NCBI RefSeq assembly: GCF_014199255.1
Contig: NZ_JACIJF010000001.1
Coordinates: 558,001-622,000 of the forward strand
Source of the DNA: Sphingomonas xinjiangensis
GTDB taxonomy: Bacteria; Pseudomonadota; Alphaproteobacteria; Sphingomonadales; Sphingomonadaceae
Length of the DNA stretch: 64,000 bases
Direction of reading: 5' to 3'
Below the pieces are notes generated by a model. It saw only the letters and a program-made list of their open reading frames with translations. It was not told the DNA's origin and ran no database searches. The translations under genes were made by a program, and so were the position numbers. Position 1 is the stretch's first letter. Each line of letters opens with the position of its first letter. Below are positions 46,705-55,021 of the stretch, one piece after another.

Positions 46705-48396
46705 GTGCGCCAGGGCAAGGGCCACTTCGCGGACGTAGCTATCCACTACGCAGAGCAGATTGTCGCGGGCGAGATCCCCGCCTGCTGGCAGATCGTCGCT
46801 TCGTGCAGGGCTTTCCTGGCCGATGTTGAGGGCGACACCTGGACGTTCAACGCGGCCAAGGTGGAGCGCGTTTGTCGCTTTGCAGAGACCTTCCCCTACC
46901 TGGAAGGACCTTTAGCCTCTAAAAAACTCAAGCTGAAGCTGGAGCCCTGGCAGGTCTGGATTTTGGCCGCCCTCTTCGGCCTTGTGGACCAGCACGGCCA
47001 CCGCAAGCACCGCGAAGCCTTCATCGAAATCCCGCGTAAAAACGGCAAATCCACCTTCGCCGCCGTGATCGCGCTCTACATGCTGGTGGCTGACTACGAG
47101 CCACGAGCGCAGGTCTATATCGGCGCGACCGCGCTTAACCAGGCCGACTTCTGCTTCCAGCCCTGCCGCGACATGGCGCTCCGCGCTCCCGGCTTCGTCG
47201 GCCATTGGGGCACGACCATCACCAAGAAGAAGATCGAGACCCGCGAGGGCTCGTTCATGGAGCGCATGATTGGCGATCCGCCCGACGGATCGAACCCGCA
47301 CCTCGCTATTCTGGACGAGGCGCACGAGAACCATAACTTCGCTCGTCAGCGCGGCACCATGCAAACAGGCATGGGCGCTCGCACTCAACCCCTGCTCGTC
47401 ACGATCACCACGGCAGGTTTCAACGAAGCCGGCGACTGCCGCTTGCTCCAGGCGCAGTGCGAGCAAATCCTGTCTGGCGAGCTTACGGACATTCGCCGCT
47501 TCTCCGCGATCTACACCATCGACCCCAAGGACGACTGGCGCGATTTCGAGGTCTGGAAGAAGGCGAACCCAAACGTCGGCATCAGCTTCTCGGAAGCCCG
47601 TCTTCGTGAGCTTTATCAGACCGCCATGGACGTGCCGAGCGAGAAGCCGGTCCTCCTGACCAAGCACCTGAACGTCTGGCAGTCGAGCAGCACCGCTTGG
47701 GTCAACATGAAGGATTGGGACGGCAATGCGGACGCGCTGCCGTGGGAAGAGGTCATCGACAAGGGCTACCGCGCTTGGATCGGAGCCGACCTTTCGCGCT
47801 TGCTCGACACCACCGCCATAGTCGCGCTCGTTGAAGTGCCCAGCCTAGACGGCGGCGAAGCTACCTACCACGCCTATCCAACGATCATGCTTCCCGAAAT
47901 GGCGATCCAGCGCCAGCCGAAGAACGCTGTCGCTTATCGAGAGTGGGCCGCATCCGACGAACTTGTCCTCACACCTGACGATGAAACTGACTTCGCGGCG
48001 GTGGAGGCAAAACTAGTTAAGTTGTGCGGCCAGTTCCAAGTTCAAGGCGTAGCAGTTGACCAGTGGCAGGCCGCAAGCCTGAGCCAGCGCCTTCGTGCTC
48101 ACTACGATGTTCCCGTGCTCACTTACCCGCAGAACTTCCAAAACATGCACCCGCCAATGAGCAAGTTCGAGAAGCTGATCGCACTTGGCAAGCTCAAGCA
48201 CAACGGCAACCGAATGATGCGCTGGATGACTGGCAACGTGGTTGCTGGCCGCCACGGGGAGTTCATTAGGCCCACTAAGCCGCCGCGCATGGACCACGCG
48301 AAGATCGACGCCTTTGTGTCGTTGATGATGGCACTTGGACTTGCGAGTGTTGACGCTCCTGCACCAGTGGAAGTGTGGTTGGACGTTCTGGATTGA
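46705..48396 (+). CDS. Phage terminase large subunit
   Basis: A 563-residue packaging motor. ATPase: Walker A PRKNGKST (about 110-117) and Walker B LAILDEAHEN; nuclease: WIGADLSRLLDTTAIV with the first catalytic Asp and later VQGVAVDQWQA and DHAKIDAFVSL. This is the HK97/P27-partner type terminase. The GTG start is 2 nt after the small subunit. Full length, no break. Confidence 0.93.
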   Translation: MRQGKGHFADVAIHYAEQIVAGEIPACWQIVASCRAFLADVEGDTWTFNAAKVERVCRFAETFPYLEGPLASKKLKLKLEPWQVWILAALFGLVDQHGHRKHREAFIEIPRKNGKSTFAAVIALYMLVADYEPRAQVYIGATALNQADFCFQPCRDMALRAPGFVGHWGTTITKKKIETREGSFMERMIGDPPDGSNPHLAILDEAHENHNFARQRGTMQTGMGARTQPLLVTITTAGFNEAGDCRLLQAQCEQILSGELTDIRRFSAIYTIDPKDDWRDFEVWKKANPNVGISFSEARLRELYQTAMDVPSEKPVLLTKHLNVWQSSSTAWVNMKDWDGNADALPWEEVIDKGYRAWIGADLSRLLDTTAIVALVEVPSLDGGEATYHAYPTIMLPEMAIQRQPKNAVAYREWAASDELVLTPDDETDFAAVEAKLVKLCGQFQVQGVAVDQWQAASLSQRLRAHYDVPVLTYPQNFQNMHPPMSKFEKLIALGKLKHNGNRMMRWMTGNVVAGRHGEFIRPTKPPRMDHAKIDAFVSLMMALGLASVDAPAPVEVWLDVLD

Positions 48397-48406
48397 TGCC
48401 CAGCGA

Positions 48407-48414
48407 TAAGTAAT
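48407..48414 (+). promoter_or_regulatory. TAAGTA late motif, copy 3
   Basis: TAAGTAAT, first base 11 nt before the portal ATG, in the 21-nt gap after terminase. No Shine-Dalgarno. Confidence 0.5.
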
Positions 48415-48417
48415 CGC

Positions 48418-49692
48418 ATGGGTAGTATCGCACAGTTCTTTGGTTTCGAGCGCAAGAGCGCAGAGCCTATCACCACCTCCGTTGACCTCCTGCGCGCCAT
48501 TGGCGACGCACGGACGAGCGCAGGTGAGACGGTCAACGAGTTCACTGCTTTGCAAGTTAGCGCCGTGATGTGCTGCGCCCGAGTTATCGCAGAGGGTTTG
48601 GCTCAGGTTCCCTGCAAGGTCTACAAGGAGGACGGCGCCGGTTCACCTGTAGAGGCCAAGGACCACCCGCTCTACTTCCTGCTGAACCGCAAGCCCAACG
48701 ACTGGCAAACTAGCTTCGAGTTCCGCGAGCAGATCGGACTTCACCTCGCGCTGCGCTTCAACGCCTACATCTACAAGAACAAGGTCAACGGTCGAGTAGC
48801 AGAGCTATACGCGCTTCAGCCCAATGCGGTGGAGGTCAAGCAGCATGACGACCTGACCATCACCTACCTTGTCACCTTCAAGAGCGGCAGGCGGGTTGAA
48901 ATCCCAGCCGATGACATTTGGCACATCAAGGGTCCAAGCCTGGACGGCATCACCGGCCTGAACGCGGTTCAGCTGGCTTGCAAGACCATCGGACTGGCCC
49001 AGGCAACCGAGACCTTCGGAAGCAAGCTATTCGAGAACGGCGCACGTCCAGGCGGCATGCTGACCACTCGCCCTGGCGCACAACAGCTGACCCAGGAGCA
49101 GCGCAACGAAATCAAGAAGCTGTGGGCTGAGCAGCACTCGGGCGCGACGAACGCCCACAAGACTATCATGCTGCCCTTCGACCTGGAGTTCACTCCGGTT
49201 CACAGCACCGCCAACGAAGCGCAGTGGATCGAGAACCGCAAGTTCCTGATCGAAGAGATTTGCCGCTTCTTCCGTGTGCAGCCGATCATGGTCATGCAGA
49301 GCGGCGCGACCAGCTACGCATCGGTTGAACAGCTTTTCCTCAACCACCTCATGCACACGCTGATGCCCTGGTATGAGCGTTTTGAGCAGAGCGCGGAAGT
49401 CTCACTGCTTACCCGCCAGGAATTGCTCGACGGCTACAGCATCAAGTTGAGCGCAAACGCACTCCTACGCGCCAGCCACGCAGAGCGAGCCACCTTCTAC
49501 CAGACCATGCGCTCCATTGGCGCGATGACCGCAAACGAGGTCCGCGCGAAGGAAGACATGCCTCGCAGCAACGATCCCACGGCGGATCAGCTGGCACCAG
49601 CTGCAAACATCTTTGGCGGAGCGAACAAAGCCCCGAACTCGGCCAGCCCGGCCACCTCTCAGAACAACAACAATAACGAGGTAGAGAAGTGA
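48418..49692 (+). CDS. Phage portal protein (HK97 family)
   Basis: A 424-residue portal. FTALQVSAVMCCARVIAEGLAQVPC, HPLYFLLNRKPNDWQTSFEFRE and IWHIKGPSLDG are typical of the HK97 portal core; the Asn-rich C-terminus (QNNNNNEVEK) is a flexible end. The dodecameric portal forms the DNA channel of the capsid. The stop overlaps the protease start by 4 nt. Confidence 0.92.
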   Translation: MGSIAQFFGFERKSAEPITTSVDLLRAIGDARTSAGETVNEFTALQVSAVMCCARVIAEGLAQVPCKVYKEDGAGSPVEAKDHPLYFLLNRKPNDWQTSFEFREQIGLHLALRFNAYIYKNKVNGRVAELYALQPNAVEVKQHDDLTITYLVTFKSGRRVEIPADDIWHIKGPSLDGITGLNAVQLACKTIGLAQATETFGSKLFENGARPGGMLTTRPGAQQLTQEQRNEIKKLWAEQHSGATNAHKTIMLPFDLEFTPVHSTANEAQWIENRKFLIEEICRFFRVQPIMVMQSGATSYASVEQLFLNHLMHTLMPWYERFEQSAEVSLLTRQELLDGYSIKLSANALLRASHAERATFYQTMRSIGAMTANEVRAKEDMPRSNDPTADQLAPAANIFGGANKAPNSASPATSQNNNNNEVEK

Positions 49693-50360
49693 ACCCAATC
49701 GAACAGAAGGCGGTCGCCCGCCTCGAATGCAAATTCGACAGCGTAGACGACACCGACGGTAAGATGGTGTTCAGCGGCTATGGCGCTGTCTTTGGCAACG
49801 TAGACAGCTACGGCGATGTCATCGCTCCGGGAGCATTCGCAAAGAGCCTAGCCGTCCATGCGGCTGCTGGAACGTCGCCAATGATGTTCCTGAACCATGA
49901 CGCATTCAACTCGCTGCCTATCGGTCGCTGGAATGATATGGTGGAAGATGGATACGGCCTGAAGGTATCGGGTGAACTACTCGACACCAGCATGGGTCGT
50001 GACACTTACGTCGCACTCAAGGCAGGTGCAATCACCGGCCTGTCCATCGGCTTCTATCCAGTTAAATTCACGCTTGGCACTAAAGCCGACGAGCCGCGCC
50101 GCACCCTTGAGGAAGTGGACATCGTAGAGGTTTCGGTTGTCGGTCTACCGGCAAACGCGAAGGCTCGTGTTCAGGCGGTCAAGAGCCTGGTCGAAGAACT
50201 AAGGGTCCGCGATCTGGAGCAGCTTCTACGCGAGTGCGGCCTAAGCAAGAGTGAGAGCATCGCAGTCGCAAGCCAATTCGAGAGCAAGAAGGAACTTGCT
50301 GAGAAGCAGGCTGTGAGTGCCGCCATTGCAAGTCTGACTGCCAAGATGCGCGCAGCCTAA
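49689..50360 (+). CDS. HK97-family prohead protease
   Basis: A 223-residue serine-type capsid maturation protease. FSGYGAVFGNVDSYGDVIAPGAF is the family N-terminal motif, the catalytic His lies in MFLNHDAFNSLPIG, and Ser in GAITGLSIGFYPV. The C-terminal half may act as scaffold. It should cleave the capsid delta domain. The GTG start overlaps portal by 4 nt; the TAAGTA motif and capsid leader follow. Confidence 0.9.
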   Translation: MNPIEQKAVARLECKFDSVDDTDGKMVFSGYGAVFGNVDSYGDVIAPGAFAKSLAVHAAAGTSPMMFLNHDAFNSLPIGRWNDMVEDGYGLKVSGELLDTSMGRDTYVALKAGAITGLSIGFYPVKFTLGTKADEPRRTLEEVDIVEVSVVGLPANAKARVQAVKSLVEELRVRDLEQLLRECGLSKSESIAVASQFESKKELAEKQAVSAAIASLTAKMRAA

Positions 50361-50373
50361 ATTCGTCAAAGCA

Positions 50374-50380
50374 TAAGTAA
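50374..50380 (+). promoter_or_regulatory. TAAGTA late motif, copy 4
   Basis: TAAGTAA, 78 nt before the capsid ATG. Here the gene has its own AAAGGAG site, so a leader of about 65 nt would be made; it contains a small GGTTG/CAACC hairpin (50416-50433). Confidence 0.45.
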
Positions 50381-50451
50381 AAAGCAAACCAAGCACGGAG
50401 GGATTCTGCTGACGAGGTTGCATGTGAACAACCGAGACAAAGGAGCCCATA

Positions 50452-51609
50452 ATGGCCGATCTCAACGACATCAACTCGCTCGCAAGTGCTTTCGAGGAGT
50501 TCAAGAACACTAACGACAGCCGCCTCGCTCAGATTGAGATCAAGGGCAGCGCAGACTACGTTACCACCGACAAGCTCGACAAGATCAACGCTGATCTGAG
50601 CGCACTTCAGGCTTCCGTCACTGACGTGGCGAAGAAGTCCAACCGCCTCGGCGCAGTTGAGTCCAACGCAGACGTGCAGGCACATGACGCCGCTTTCAAC
50701 AGCTTCATGCGTAAGGGCATCGACGGCAACCTCGGTGAGCTTGAGCAGAAGGCAATGAACACCGCCGTTCCAGCTGAAGGTGGCTATCTGCTGCCAAAGC
50801 AGGTCGAAGCTGGCCTGTTCACCACTCTGGAAACCCTGAGCCCGCTGCGCGCACTGGCTTCGGTCGTTTCCGTCTCCACCGACGACTACCGCTTCCTCTC
50901 CAACCTGCACGGCACTGAAGCAGGCTGGGTTGGTGAGACCGATGCCCGTCCAGAGACCGCAGGCCCAGCCCTGGCTGAGACCCGCGTTCCAATGGGCGAA
51001 ATCTACGCAAACCCAGGCGTTTCGCAGCGCGCTCTCGATGACCTCTCGGTCAACGTGGAAGCACTGCTGGCAGAGGAAGTTGCTCGCGCAATCGCGATCA
51101 AGGAGAACGCAGCGTTCGTGAACGGCGATGGCGTGAATAAGCCGCAGGGCATCATGACCACTGCTGGTATTGCTTCGATCAAGACCGGCGTTGCTGCCGA
51201 TCTGCCTGCCAATGCGGACTTCGTGTTCAAGATGATCTACGGCCTAAACTCGGCTTATCGTCAGAACGCACGCTTCGCTTCGGCTTCCGCAGTGACCGCT
51301 TCGCTCCGCACCATCAAGGACGGCAACGGCAACTACATCTGGCAGCCTTCGCTCATCGCTGGCGAGCCAGCTACCCTGGCAGGCTACTCCCACTCCGAAA
51401 TCAGCGAAATGGACGCGATTGCCGCTGGCAAGTCGCCTCTCCTCTTCGGTGACTTCAAGCAGGGCTACCTGATCGCTGATCGAATCGGCGTTCGCGTGCT
51501 GCGCGATCCGTTCACCAAGAAGCCTTTCGTGCTGTTTTACAGCACCAAGCGCGTTGGCGGCATGGTCAAGGACAAGAACGCTTTCATCAAGCTCCTCGTC
51601 CAAGCTTAA
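50452..51609 (+). CDS. Major capsid protein (HK97 fold)
   Basis: A 385-residue precursor. An N-terminal delta-type domain (about 1-100, coiled coil with KLDKINADLSALQASVTDVA) precedes the mature protein starting near AVPAEGGYLLPKQ. Other capsid segments are LHGTEAGWVGETDARPETAG, FVNGDGVNKPQGIM and IGVRVLRDPFTKKPFV. GACAAAGGAG precedes the ATG by 6 nt. It is followed by a strong hairpin. Confidence 0.94.
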   Translation: MADLNDINSLASAFEEFKNTNDSRLAQIEIKGSADYVTTDKLDKINADLSALQASVTDVAKKSNRLGAVESNADVQAHDAAFNSFMRKGIDGNLGELEQKAMNTAVPAEGGYLLPKQVEAGLFTTLETLSPLRALASVVSVSTDDYRFLSNLHGTEAGWVGETDARPETAGPALAETRVPMGEIYANPGVSQRALDDLSVNVEALLAEEVARAIAIKENAAFVNGDGVNKPQGIMTTAGIASIKTGVAADLPANADFVFKMIYGLNSAYRQNARFASASAVTASLRTIKDGNGNYIWQPSLIAGEPATLAGYSHSEISEMDAIAAGKSPLLFGDFKQGYLIADRIGVRVLRDPFTKKPFVLFYSTKRVGGMVKDKNAFIKLLVQA

Positions 51610-51618
51610 ACACGCTTG

Positions 51619-51640
51619 GGGCGGCCAACATTGGCCGCCC
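51619..51640. terminator. Strong hairpin after the capsid gene
   Basis: GGGCGGCCAA and TTGGCCGCCC pair over 10 bp with CA between (effective loop a few nt wider). It separates the convergent capsid gene and antisense cargo gene at 51649. Confidence 0.65.
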
Positions 51641-51648
51641 TAAGTGGC

Positions 51649-52179
51649 TTAGCGTCCTCTCGGGACCTTTAACCCGACCTTTTCAACGTTCTGTATGGGC
51701 CCGTAAACGGCCCTCTTCCACTCGCCCGTTAGCGCACAATATGGAAACAGCGCGGCCAAATCTGCCAACGAGCCCAGGAATATCTCAGTGCCCGCAGGTA
51801 TTCTCGTTATACCTGGTGAGACCCTAGCGTATATGGCAGCGCGCTGCTCATCCGTCGGGGCTTTCAGATGCTCTGACAAGCGCCCCTCCTGTTCCTTCAA
51901 AGTTTCCTGTTCAGTCCACTTCGCACAGCGCCAAGGCTTCCAACCTGGTAAGCTGGCATACACGTATGGCTTGTAGCTGCCTTGGCTTCTAAGGGTAGGT
52001 TGCCCAAGTGCGCCTTCATCCGCCCTGAAAGCTACGTTTGTTGAATAGCCCACCTTCAAGACGTGCAAACCGTGGTTGCCCGTGAGTTCCCAAATCGCGC
52101 GGTCCGCTACATCATGCCGCCAAACGTAGCACCCGGGACCGTCTAGATCCATCGGGACTTTGATCTCATCCATTCTCAT
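51649..52179 (-). CDS. Antisense cargo gene, possible GIY-YIG/T5orf172-like protein
   Basis: A 176-residue protein between capsid and connector genes on the opposite strand. GCYVWRHD and, about 25 residues later, HVLKVGYSTNVAFRADEG resemble the GIY-YIG core (strand, then K-x-G-x-S/T and Arg). Trp-rich LPGWKPWRCAKWTEQETLKEQE follows, with a conserved-looking Glu. This similarity is by eye and weak. Start ATG 52179 or 52173. If real it may be a small nuclease or regulatory moron. Confidence 0.5.
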   Translation of the reverse strand: MRMDEIKVPMDLDGPGCYVWRHDVADRAIWELTGNHGLHVLKVGYSTNVAFRADEGALGQPTLRSQGSYKPYVYASLPGWKPWRCAKWTEQETLKEQEGRLSEHLKAPTDEQRAAIYARVSPGITRIPAGTEIFLGSLADLAALFPYCALTGEWKRAVYGPIQNVEKVGLKVPRGR

Positions 52180-52250
52180 AGACGCCTCCCGCGGCCTTTC
52201 TGGATGTCAGATCTTAAACAAGACTAAACGTCCGCTTCGTCTGTCTCTGC

Positions 52251-52257
52251 TAAGTAT
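52251..52257 (+). promoter_or_regulatory. TAAGTA late motif, copy 5
   Basis: TAAGTAT, first base 10 nt before ATG 52261 of the connector gene, just after an antisense cargo gene. No Shine-Dalgarno. Confidence 0.5.
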
Positions 52258-52260
52258 GAG

Positions 52261-52539
52261 ATGGAAACCCGTCTCATCATCACCGCCGACGAGGTCAAGA
52301 ACTGGTGCCGCATCGACAGCGATGCAGAAGACGCTGCGATTGAACTCCTCATCCTCACCGCTCAGGAGCAGGCCGCAGCTTATACGGGCCTAACGCTCGA
52401 TCCTGAGACGTGCCCCTCCAGCATCAAGAAGGCAATCGCGGTCTTCGTCGCTGACCTTTACGCCAACCGCGAAGGTCAAACGGTCGGCGTAGCGACCTTC
52501 CACCGCTTGCTGAACCCTTTCAGGACGAGCGTCCTGTGA
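52261..52539 (+). CDS. Phage head-tail connector protein (gp6-like)
   Basis: A 92-residue helical protein with LIITADEVKNWCRIDSDAED, LILTAQEQAAAYTGLTL and AIAVFVADLYANREGQ, the pattern of HK97 gp6/YqbG adaptor proteins that sit under the portal. The next gene's GTG overlaps it by 4 nt. It starts right after the late motif. Confidence 0.85.
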   Translation: METRLIITADEVKNWCRIDSDAEDAAIELLILTAQEQAAAYTGLTLDPETCPSSIKKAIAVFVADLYANREGQTVGVATFHRLLNPFRTSVL

Positions 52540-52850
52540 TCGCGGCGGGCTCCCTCAACCACCGCATTACGATCCGAGCGGCCACCACCAGCGTCAACGA
52601 GGTTGGCGAGCAGATCGAAAGCTGGACGGCGGTAACGAGCGTCTGGGCGCAGCGCATGTCGCTCAAGCTGGTTGAAGTGAACCGCATGGCCGGTCTCGAC
52701 CAAGCGGCCGAAATCAAGTTCCGCATCCGTCACCGCACCGATCTGACCACGCTGATGGAGGTCGAGCACGAACGCAGGCGCTACCGCATCACCTCCGTTG
52801 AGGAAGTGGGCAATCGCGAGGCGACGGACCTCTTCGTGAGGGCGATCTAA
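52536..52850 (+). CDS. Phage head closure (stopper) protein
   Basis: A 104-residue SPP1 gp16/HK97 gp7-like protein: AGSLNHRITIRAATTSVNEVGEQIESWTAV is typical of this beta-barrel, as are IKFRIRHRTDLT and YRITSVEEVGNRE. It closes the DNA exit channel and docks the tail. Overlaps of 4 nt upstream and 1 nt downstream show a tight operon. Confidence 0.85.
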   Translation: MIAAGSLNHRITIRAATTSVNEVGEQIESWTAVTSVWAQRMSLKLVEVNRMAGLDQAAEIKFRIRHRTDLTTLMEVEHERRRYRITSVEEVGNREATDLFVRAI

Positions 52851-53314
52851 TGGCGGGTCGCAGGTCGTTCTCCCTCCAGGGCGCAAAAGCCCTCAACGCG
52901 GCCCTGAAAGACCTTGGGCCGGAGACGGCAACCAAGGCAGGTGCCACGGCTTCGCGCAAAGCGGCCAACATCATGCGCGATGCAGCGCAGGAAGCCGCTC
53001 CACGCGGCACTCAGCCCACGACGAAGAAGTGGCGCAACAAGGACGGCACCCAGCAGGAAGCCGATTACGGACGCCTGCACGAGAACATCAAGACGCGGAA
53101 GCAGAAGGCCCGAAAGGCTCACACCATCCGCTACATCGTCACCACCAACAATGCGTTTTGGGGCCGCTTCTCCGAGTTCGGCACCGAGCATGAGCCCGCT
53201 CGTCCGTGGTTTGGACCGGCCATCGAGCAGATCGCCGGCAAGGTGGTGGACGCAATCTCCGACGAACTAGGGCGTGCCATTGATCGTGCCGCCAGGAAGG
53301 CACGGAAATCGTGA
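52850..53314 (+). CDS. HK97 gp10-like neck/tail-completion protein
   Basis: A 154-residue protein: LQGAKALNAALKDLGPETATKAGATASRKAANIM then a basic middle (TKKWRNKDGTQQEADYGRLHENIKTRKQK) and GRFSEFGTEHEPARPWFGPAIE, the HK97 gp10 pattern. It starts one base before the upstream stop ends. Role: neck or tail assembly. Confidence 0.85.
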   Translation: MAGRRSFSLQGAKALNAALKDLGPETATKAGATASRKAANIMRDAAQEAAPRGTQPTTKKWRNKDGTQQEADYGRLHENIKTRKQKARKAHTIRYIVTTNNAFWGRFSEFGTEHEPARPWFGPAIEQIAGKVVDAISDELGRAIDRAARKARKS

Positions 53315-53715
53315 TCGAAGCCACTCTGACGCGCATTTTGCGCGAAGCATTCGCGGCGACTTATCCAGCTGGCGGCGATCCGGCCAAGTCCGTGTTCCCC
53401 CTAGTTGCACCCAAGGGCAAGACCGCCCCGTTTATCACTTACACGCGCTCGTCTGCGTCCAGGTTGTATGACCTGGAGGGTGCAGTGGGCGTCGCAAGTC
53501 CCACTTTCCGAGTTGATGCTTACGCGAGTGGCTATTTGGAAGCGCGGAAGCTCGCAAACTCCATTCGTATCAAGCTGGACGGCTACGATGACGCGGAAGT
53601 CCACAACGTCGAGTTAGTTCAGGAGCGCGATCTAAGCGATCTGACTTCCAGTCCCGACTTGTTCCGTATCCAGCTGGAGTTCCGCATCACTCACAACGAG
53701 GAGACAGGCGACTAG
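53311..53715 (+). CDS. DUF3168 tail terminator/completion protein
   Basis: A 134-residue protein with TLTRILREAFAATYPAGG, ITYTRSSASRLYDLEGAVG and FRVDAYASGYLEARKLANSI, the DUF3168 pattern of tail terminators. GTG 53311 overlaps the previous stop by 4 nt. The stop is followed by late motif copy 6. Confidence 0.82.
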   Translation: MIEATLTRILREAFAATYPAGGDPAKSVFPLVAPKGKTAPFITYTRSSASRLYDLEGAVGVASPTFRVDAYASGYLEARKLANSIRIKLDGYDDAEVHNVELVQERDLSDLTSSPDLFRIQLEFRITHNEETGD

Positions 53716-53721
53716 CCTGCA

Positions 53722-53729
53722 TAAGTAAT
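53722..53729 (+). promoter_or_regulatory. TAAGTA late motif, copy 6
   Basis: TAAGTAAT, 63 nt before the tail tube ATG. It would give a leader carrying the 53741-53769 hairpin. Confidence 0.45.
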
Positions 53730-53740
53730 GGTGAGGCCCG

Positions 53741-53769
53741 CTTGTTGTTGGGCTGAACCCAATAACAAG
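53741..53769 (+). other. 5' leader hairpin before the tail tube gene
   Basis: CTTGTTGTTGGG pairs with CCCAATAACAAG (12 bp, one G-T) around CTGAA. AAGGAG follows at once. It resembles mRNA-stabilising leader hairpins of highly expressed genes. Confidence 0.5.
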
Positions 53770-53784
53770 AAGGAGAGCCAGATA

Positions 53785-54204
53785 ATGGCCAGCAACGCAG
53801 TTAAAACCAAGAACACTAAGCTCGAAATCGAGACCGGCGCCGACACCTGGGTTCAGGTCAAGGGCCTGACCAACTTCTCCGGTCTGGGTTCGGGTTCGGC
53901 GGCTGTGATCGACACCACCGACTTCGACAGCACCGCCAAGGAAAAGGAAATGGGCCTTCTTGATGAAGGTCAGGTCAGCATCGACCTCATGTATCTTCCC
54001 AAGGACGCAGGCCAGCTGGCGCTTAAGGCTGCTCGTGGCACCCAGGCGAAGACCGGCGTTCGCATCACTCTCTCGGACGGCACCAAGTTCGAGTTTGACG
54101 CATTCGTTCTGACCTTCGAAAAGTCGGGTGAACTGGACGCAGTTGTTGAAGCCACTGCAACCCTGGAAGTCACCGGCGGTGTCACCGAAACCGCAGGTGC
54201 CTAA
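53785..54204 (+). CDS. Phage major tail (tube) protein
   Basis: A 139-residue protein with NTKLEIETGADTWVQVKGLTNFSG, VIDTTDFDSTAKEKEMGL and FDAFVLTFEKSGELDAVVEATATLEVTG, typical of siphoviral tail tube proteins. AAGGAG lies before ATG 53785; the frame from 53728 is longer but has no ribosome site. Its stop overlaps the chaperone start (TAATG). Confidence 0.87.
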   Translation: MASNAVKTKNTKLEIETGADTWVQVKGLTNFSGLGSGSAAVIDTTDFDSTAKEKEMGLLDEGQVSIDLMYLPKDAGQLALKAARGTQAKTGVRITLSDGTKFEFDAFVLTFEKSGELDAVVEATATLEVTGGVTETAGA

Positions 54205-54626
54205 TGGCAACCCTGCTTTCTCGTAAAGCGATCCTCACGGCAGCACGTCCCTGCATCGACATCACGGTGCCTGAATGGGGGGACGATGCTGTCGTAAGGG
54301 CTCGTCAGATGAGCACGACTGAACGTGCCGACTACCTCGAAACCATCCGCGTCTATCAGCACGCGCTAGAGGCATGGGAAGACGATCAGAAGCTGCCCGA
54401 AAAGAAGCGCAAGAATGTGACGAAGCCGGACGAGGTTCACTCCGGCGTCCTAGCCATCGTCCGCAGCCTCGTTGACGAGGAGGGTAAGCGACTGTTCCAA
54501 GACGAGGATATGCCTCAGTTCGCGGATATGTCGTTCACGGTCGTGCATCGCATCTTCGATGCAATCCAGAAGCTCAACCAGTTTCGTGAAGCTCCAGTCG
54601 AACTCGTCCTCGAAAAAAAAGGCTGA
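54204..54626 (+). CDS. Tail assembly chaperone, G-like (0 frame)
   Basis: A 140-residue protein between tail tube and tape measure: ITVPEWGDDAVVRARQMSTTERADYLE and FADMSFTVVHRIFDAIQKLNQF. Position and size match lambda gpG. The 0 frame ends LEKKG-stop right after an A-rich slippery run; a -1 shift joins it to the T-like frame to give a product of about 263 residues. It starts with one-base overlap with the tail tube stop. Confidence 0.82.
   Translation: MATLLSRKAILTAARPCIDITVPEWGDDAVVRARQMSTTERADYLETIRVYQHALEAWEDDQKLPEKKRKNVTKPDEVHSGVLAIVRSLVDEEGKRLFQDEDMPQFADMSFTVVHRIFDAIQKLNQFREAPVELVLEKKG
54614..54620 (+). other. Programmed -1 frameshift site (A AAA AAA)
   Basis: Eight A bases occupy 54613-54620, so the heptamer A-AAA-AAA is in the 0 frame of the chaperone gene, six bases before the TGA. 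The -1 frame opens into the T-like sequence. Matches the lambda G/GT arrangement. Confidence 0.7.
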
Positions 54627-54994
54627 AGGATAATCCAGAGCGACTGTTCCTCTTCCGACTAGGTGCCTTGCTCGGCAAGAGCCTATTGGAACTGGACAAC
54701 ATGCCGTTGGACGAACTCAACGGCTGGCGTGCCTACTGGCTGCTTGAGCCCTGGGGTTGCCACCCAGCAGACGAACGCACTGACGCTCTGCTCCGTATGC
54801 TGTTCGCCATCAATTCCAAGAAGGGAACCAAAATCCCCGACAGGTTCATCGACCGCGATCCTGAGCCCGTCGCAAAGCGCACAACTAAGCCAACACGCAG
54901 GGAACTGGAAGCCAACATCCGACAAGCCTTCGCAGGGTTCAAGGTCACTCGCGTTCCCGCAACACCAGCCGAGCCAACTGCCCCCGATAAGTAA
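54620..54994 (+). CDS. Tail assembly chaperone, T-like part (-1 frame)
   Basis: After the slip the -1 frame reads RLKDNPERLFLFRLGALLGKS, ELDNMPLDELNGWRAYWLLEPWG, and a Pro-rich C-terminus (PAEPTAPDK). GWRAYW is common in gpT/gp37-like chaperone tails. A stand-alone start at TTG 54668 is possible but has no ribosome site, so it is probably made only as the G-T fusion. Its stop lies inside late motif copy 7. Confidence 0.72.
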   Translation, partial: RLKDNPERLFLFRLGALLGKSLLELDNMPLDELNGWRAYWLLEPWGCHPADERTDALLRMLFAINSKKGTKIPDRFIDRDPEPVAKRTTKPTRRELEANIRQAFAGFKVTRVPATPAEPTAPDK

Positions 54995-55017
54995 TCAACA
55001 ACTTGATTACACGGGGG
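54981..55017 (+). promoter_or_regulatory. TAAGTA late motif, copy 7, inside a leader hairpin
   Basis: TAAGTAAT lies at 54988-54995 and overlaps the stop of the T-like frame. GTAATCAA (54991-54998) pairs with TTGATTAC (55003-55010), and CCCCC (54981-54985) can pair with GGGGG (55013-55017), the only ribosome-like purine run before the tape measure ATG 55022. Confidence 0.5.
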
Positions 55018-55021
55018 CCAA

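Noticed and set aside
53728..53784. Longer start for the tail tube protein at ATG 53728
   Set aside because: This ATG overlaps the TAAGTA motif and has no ribosome site, while AAGGAG precedes ATG 53785.
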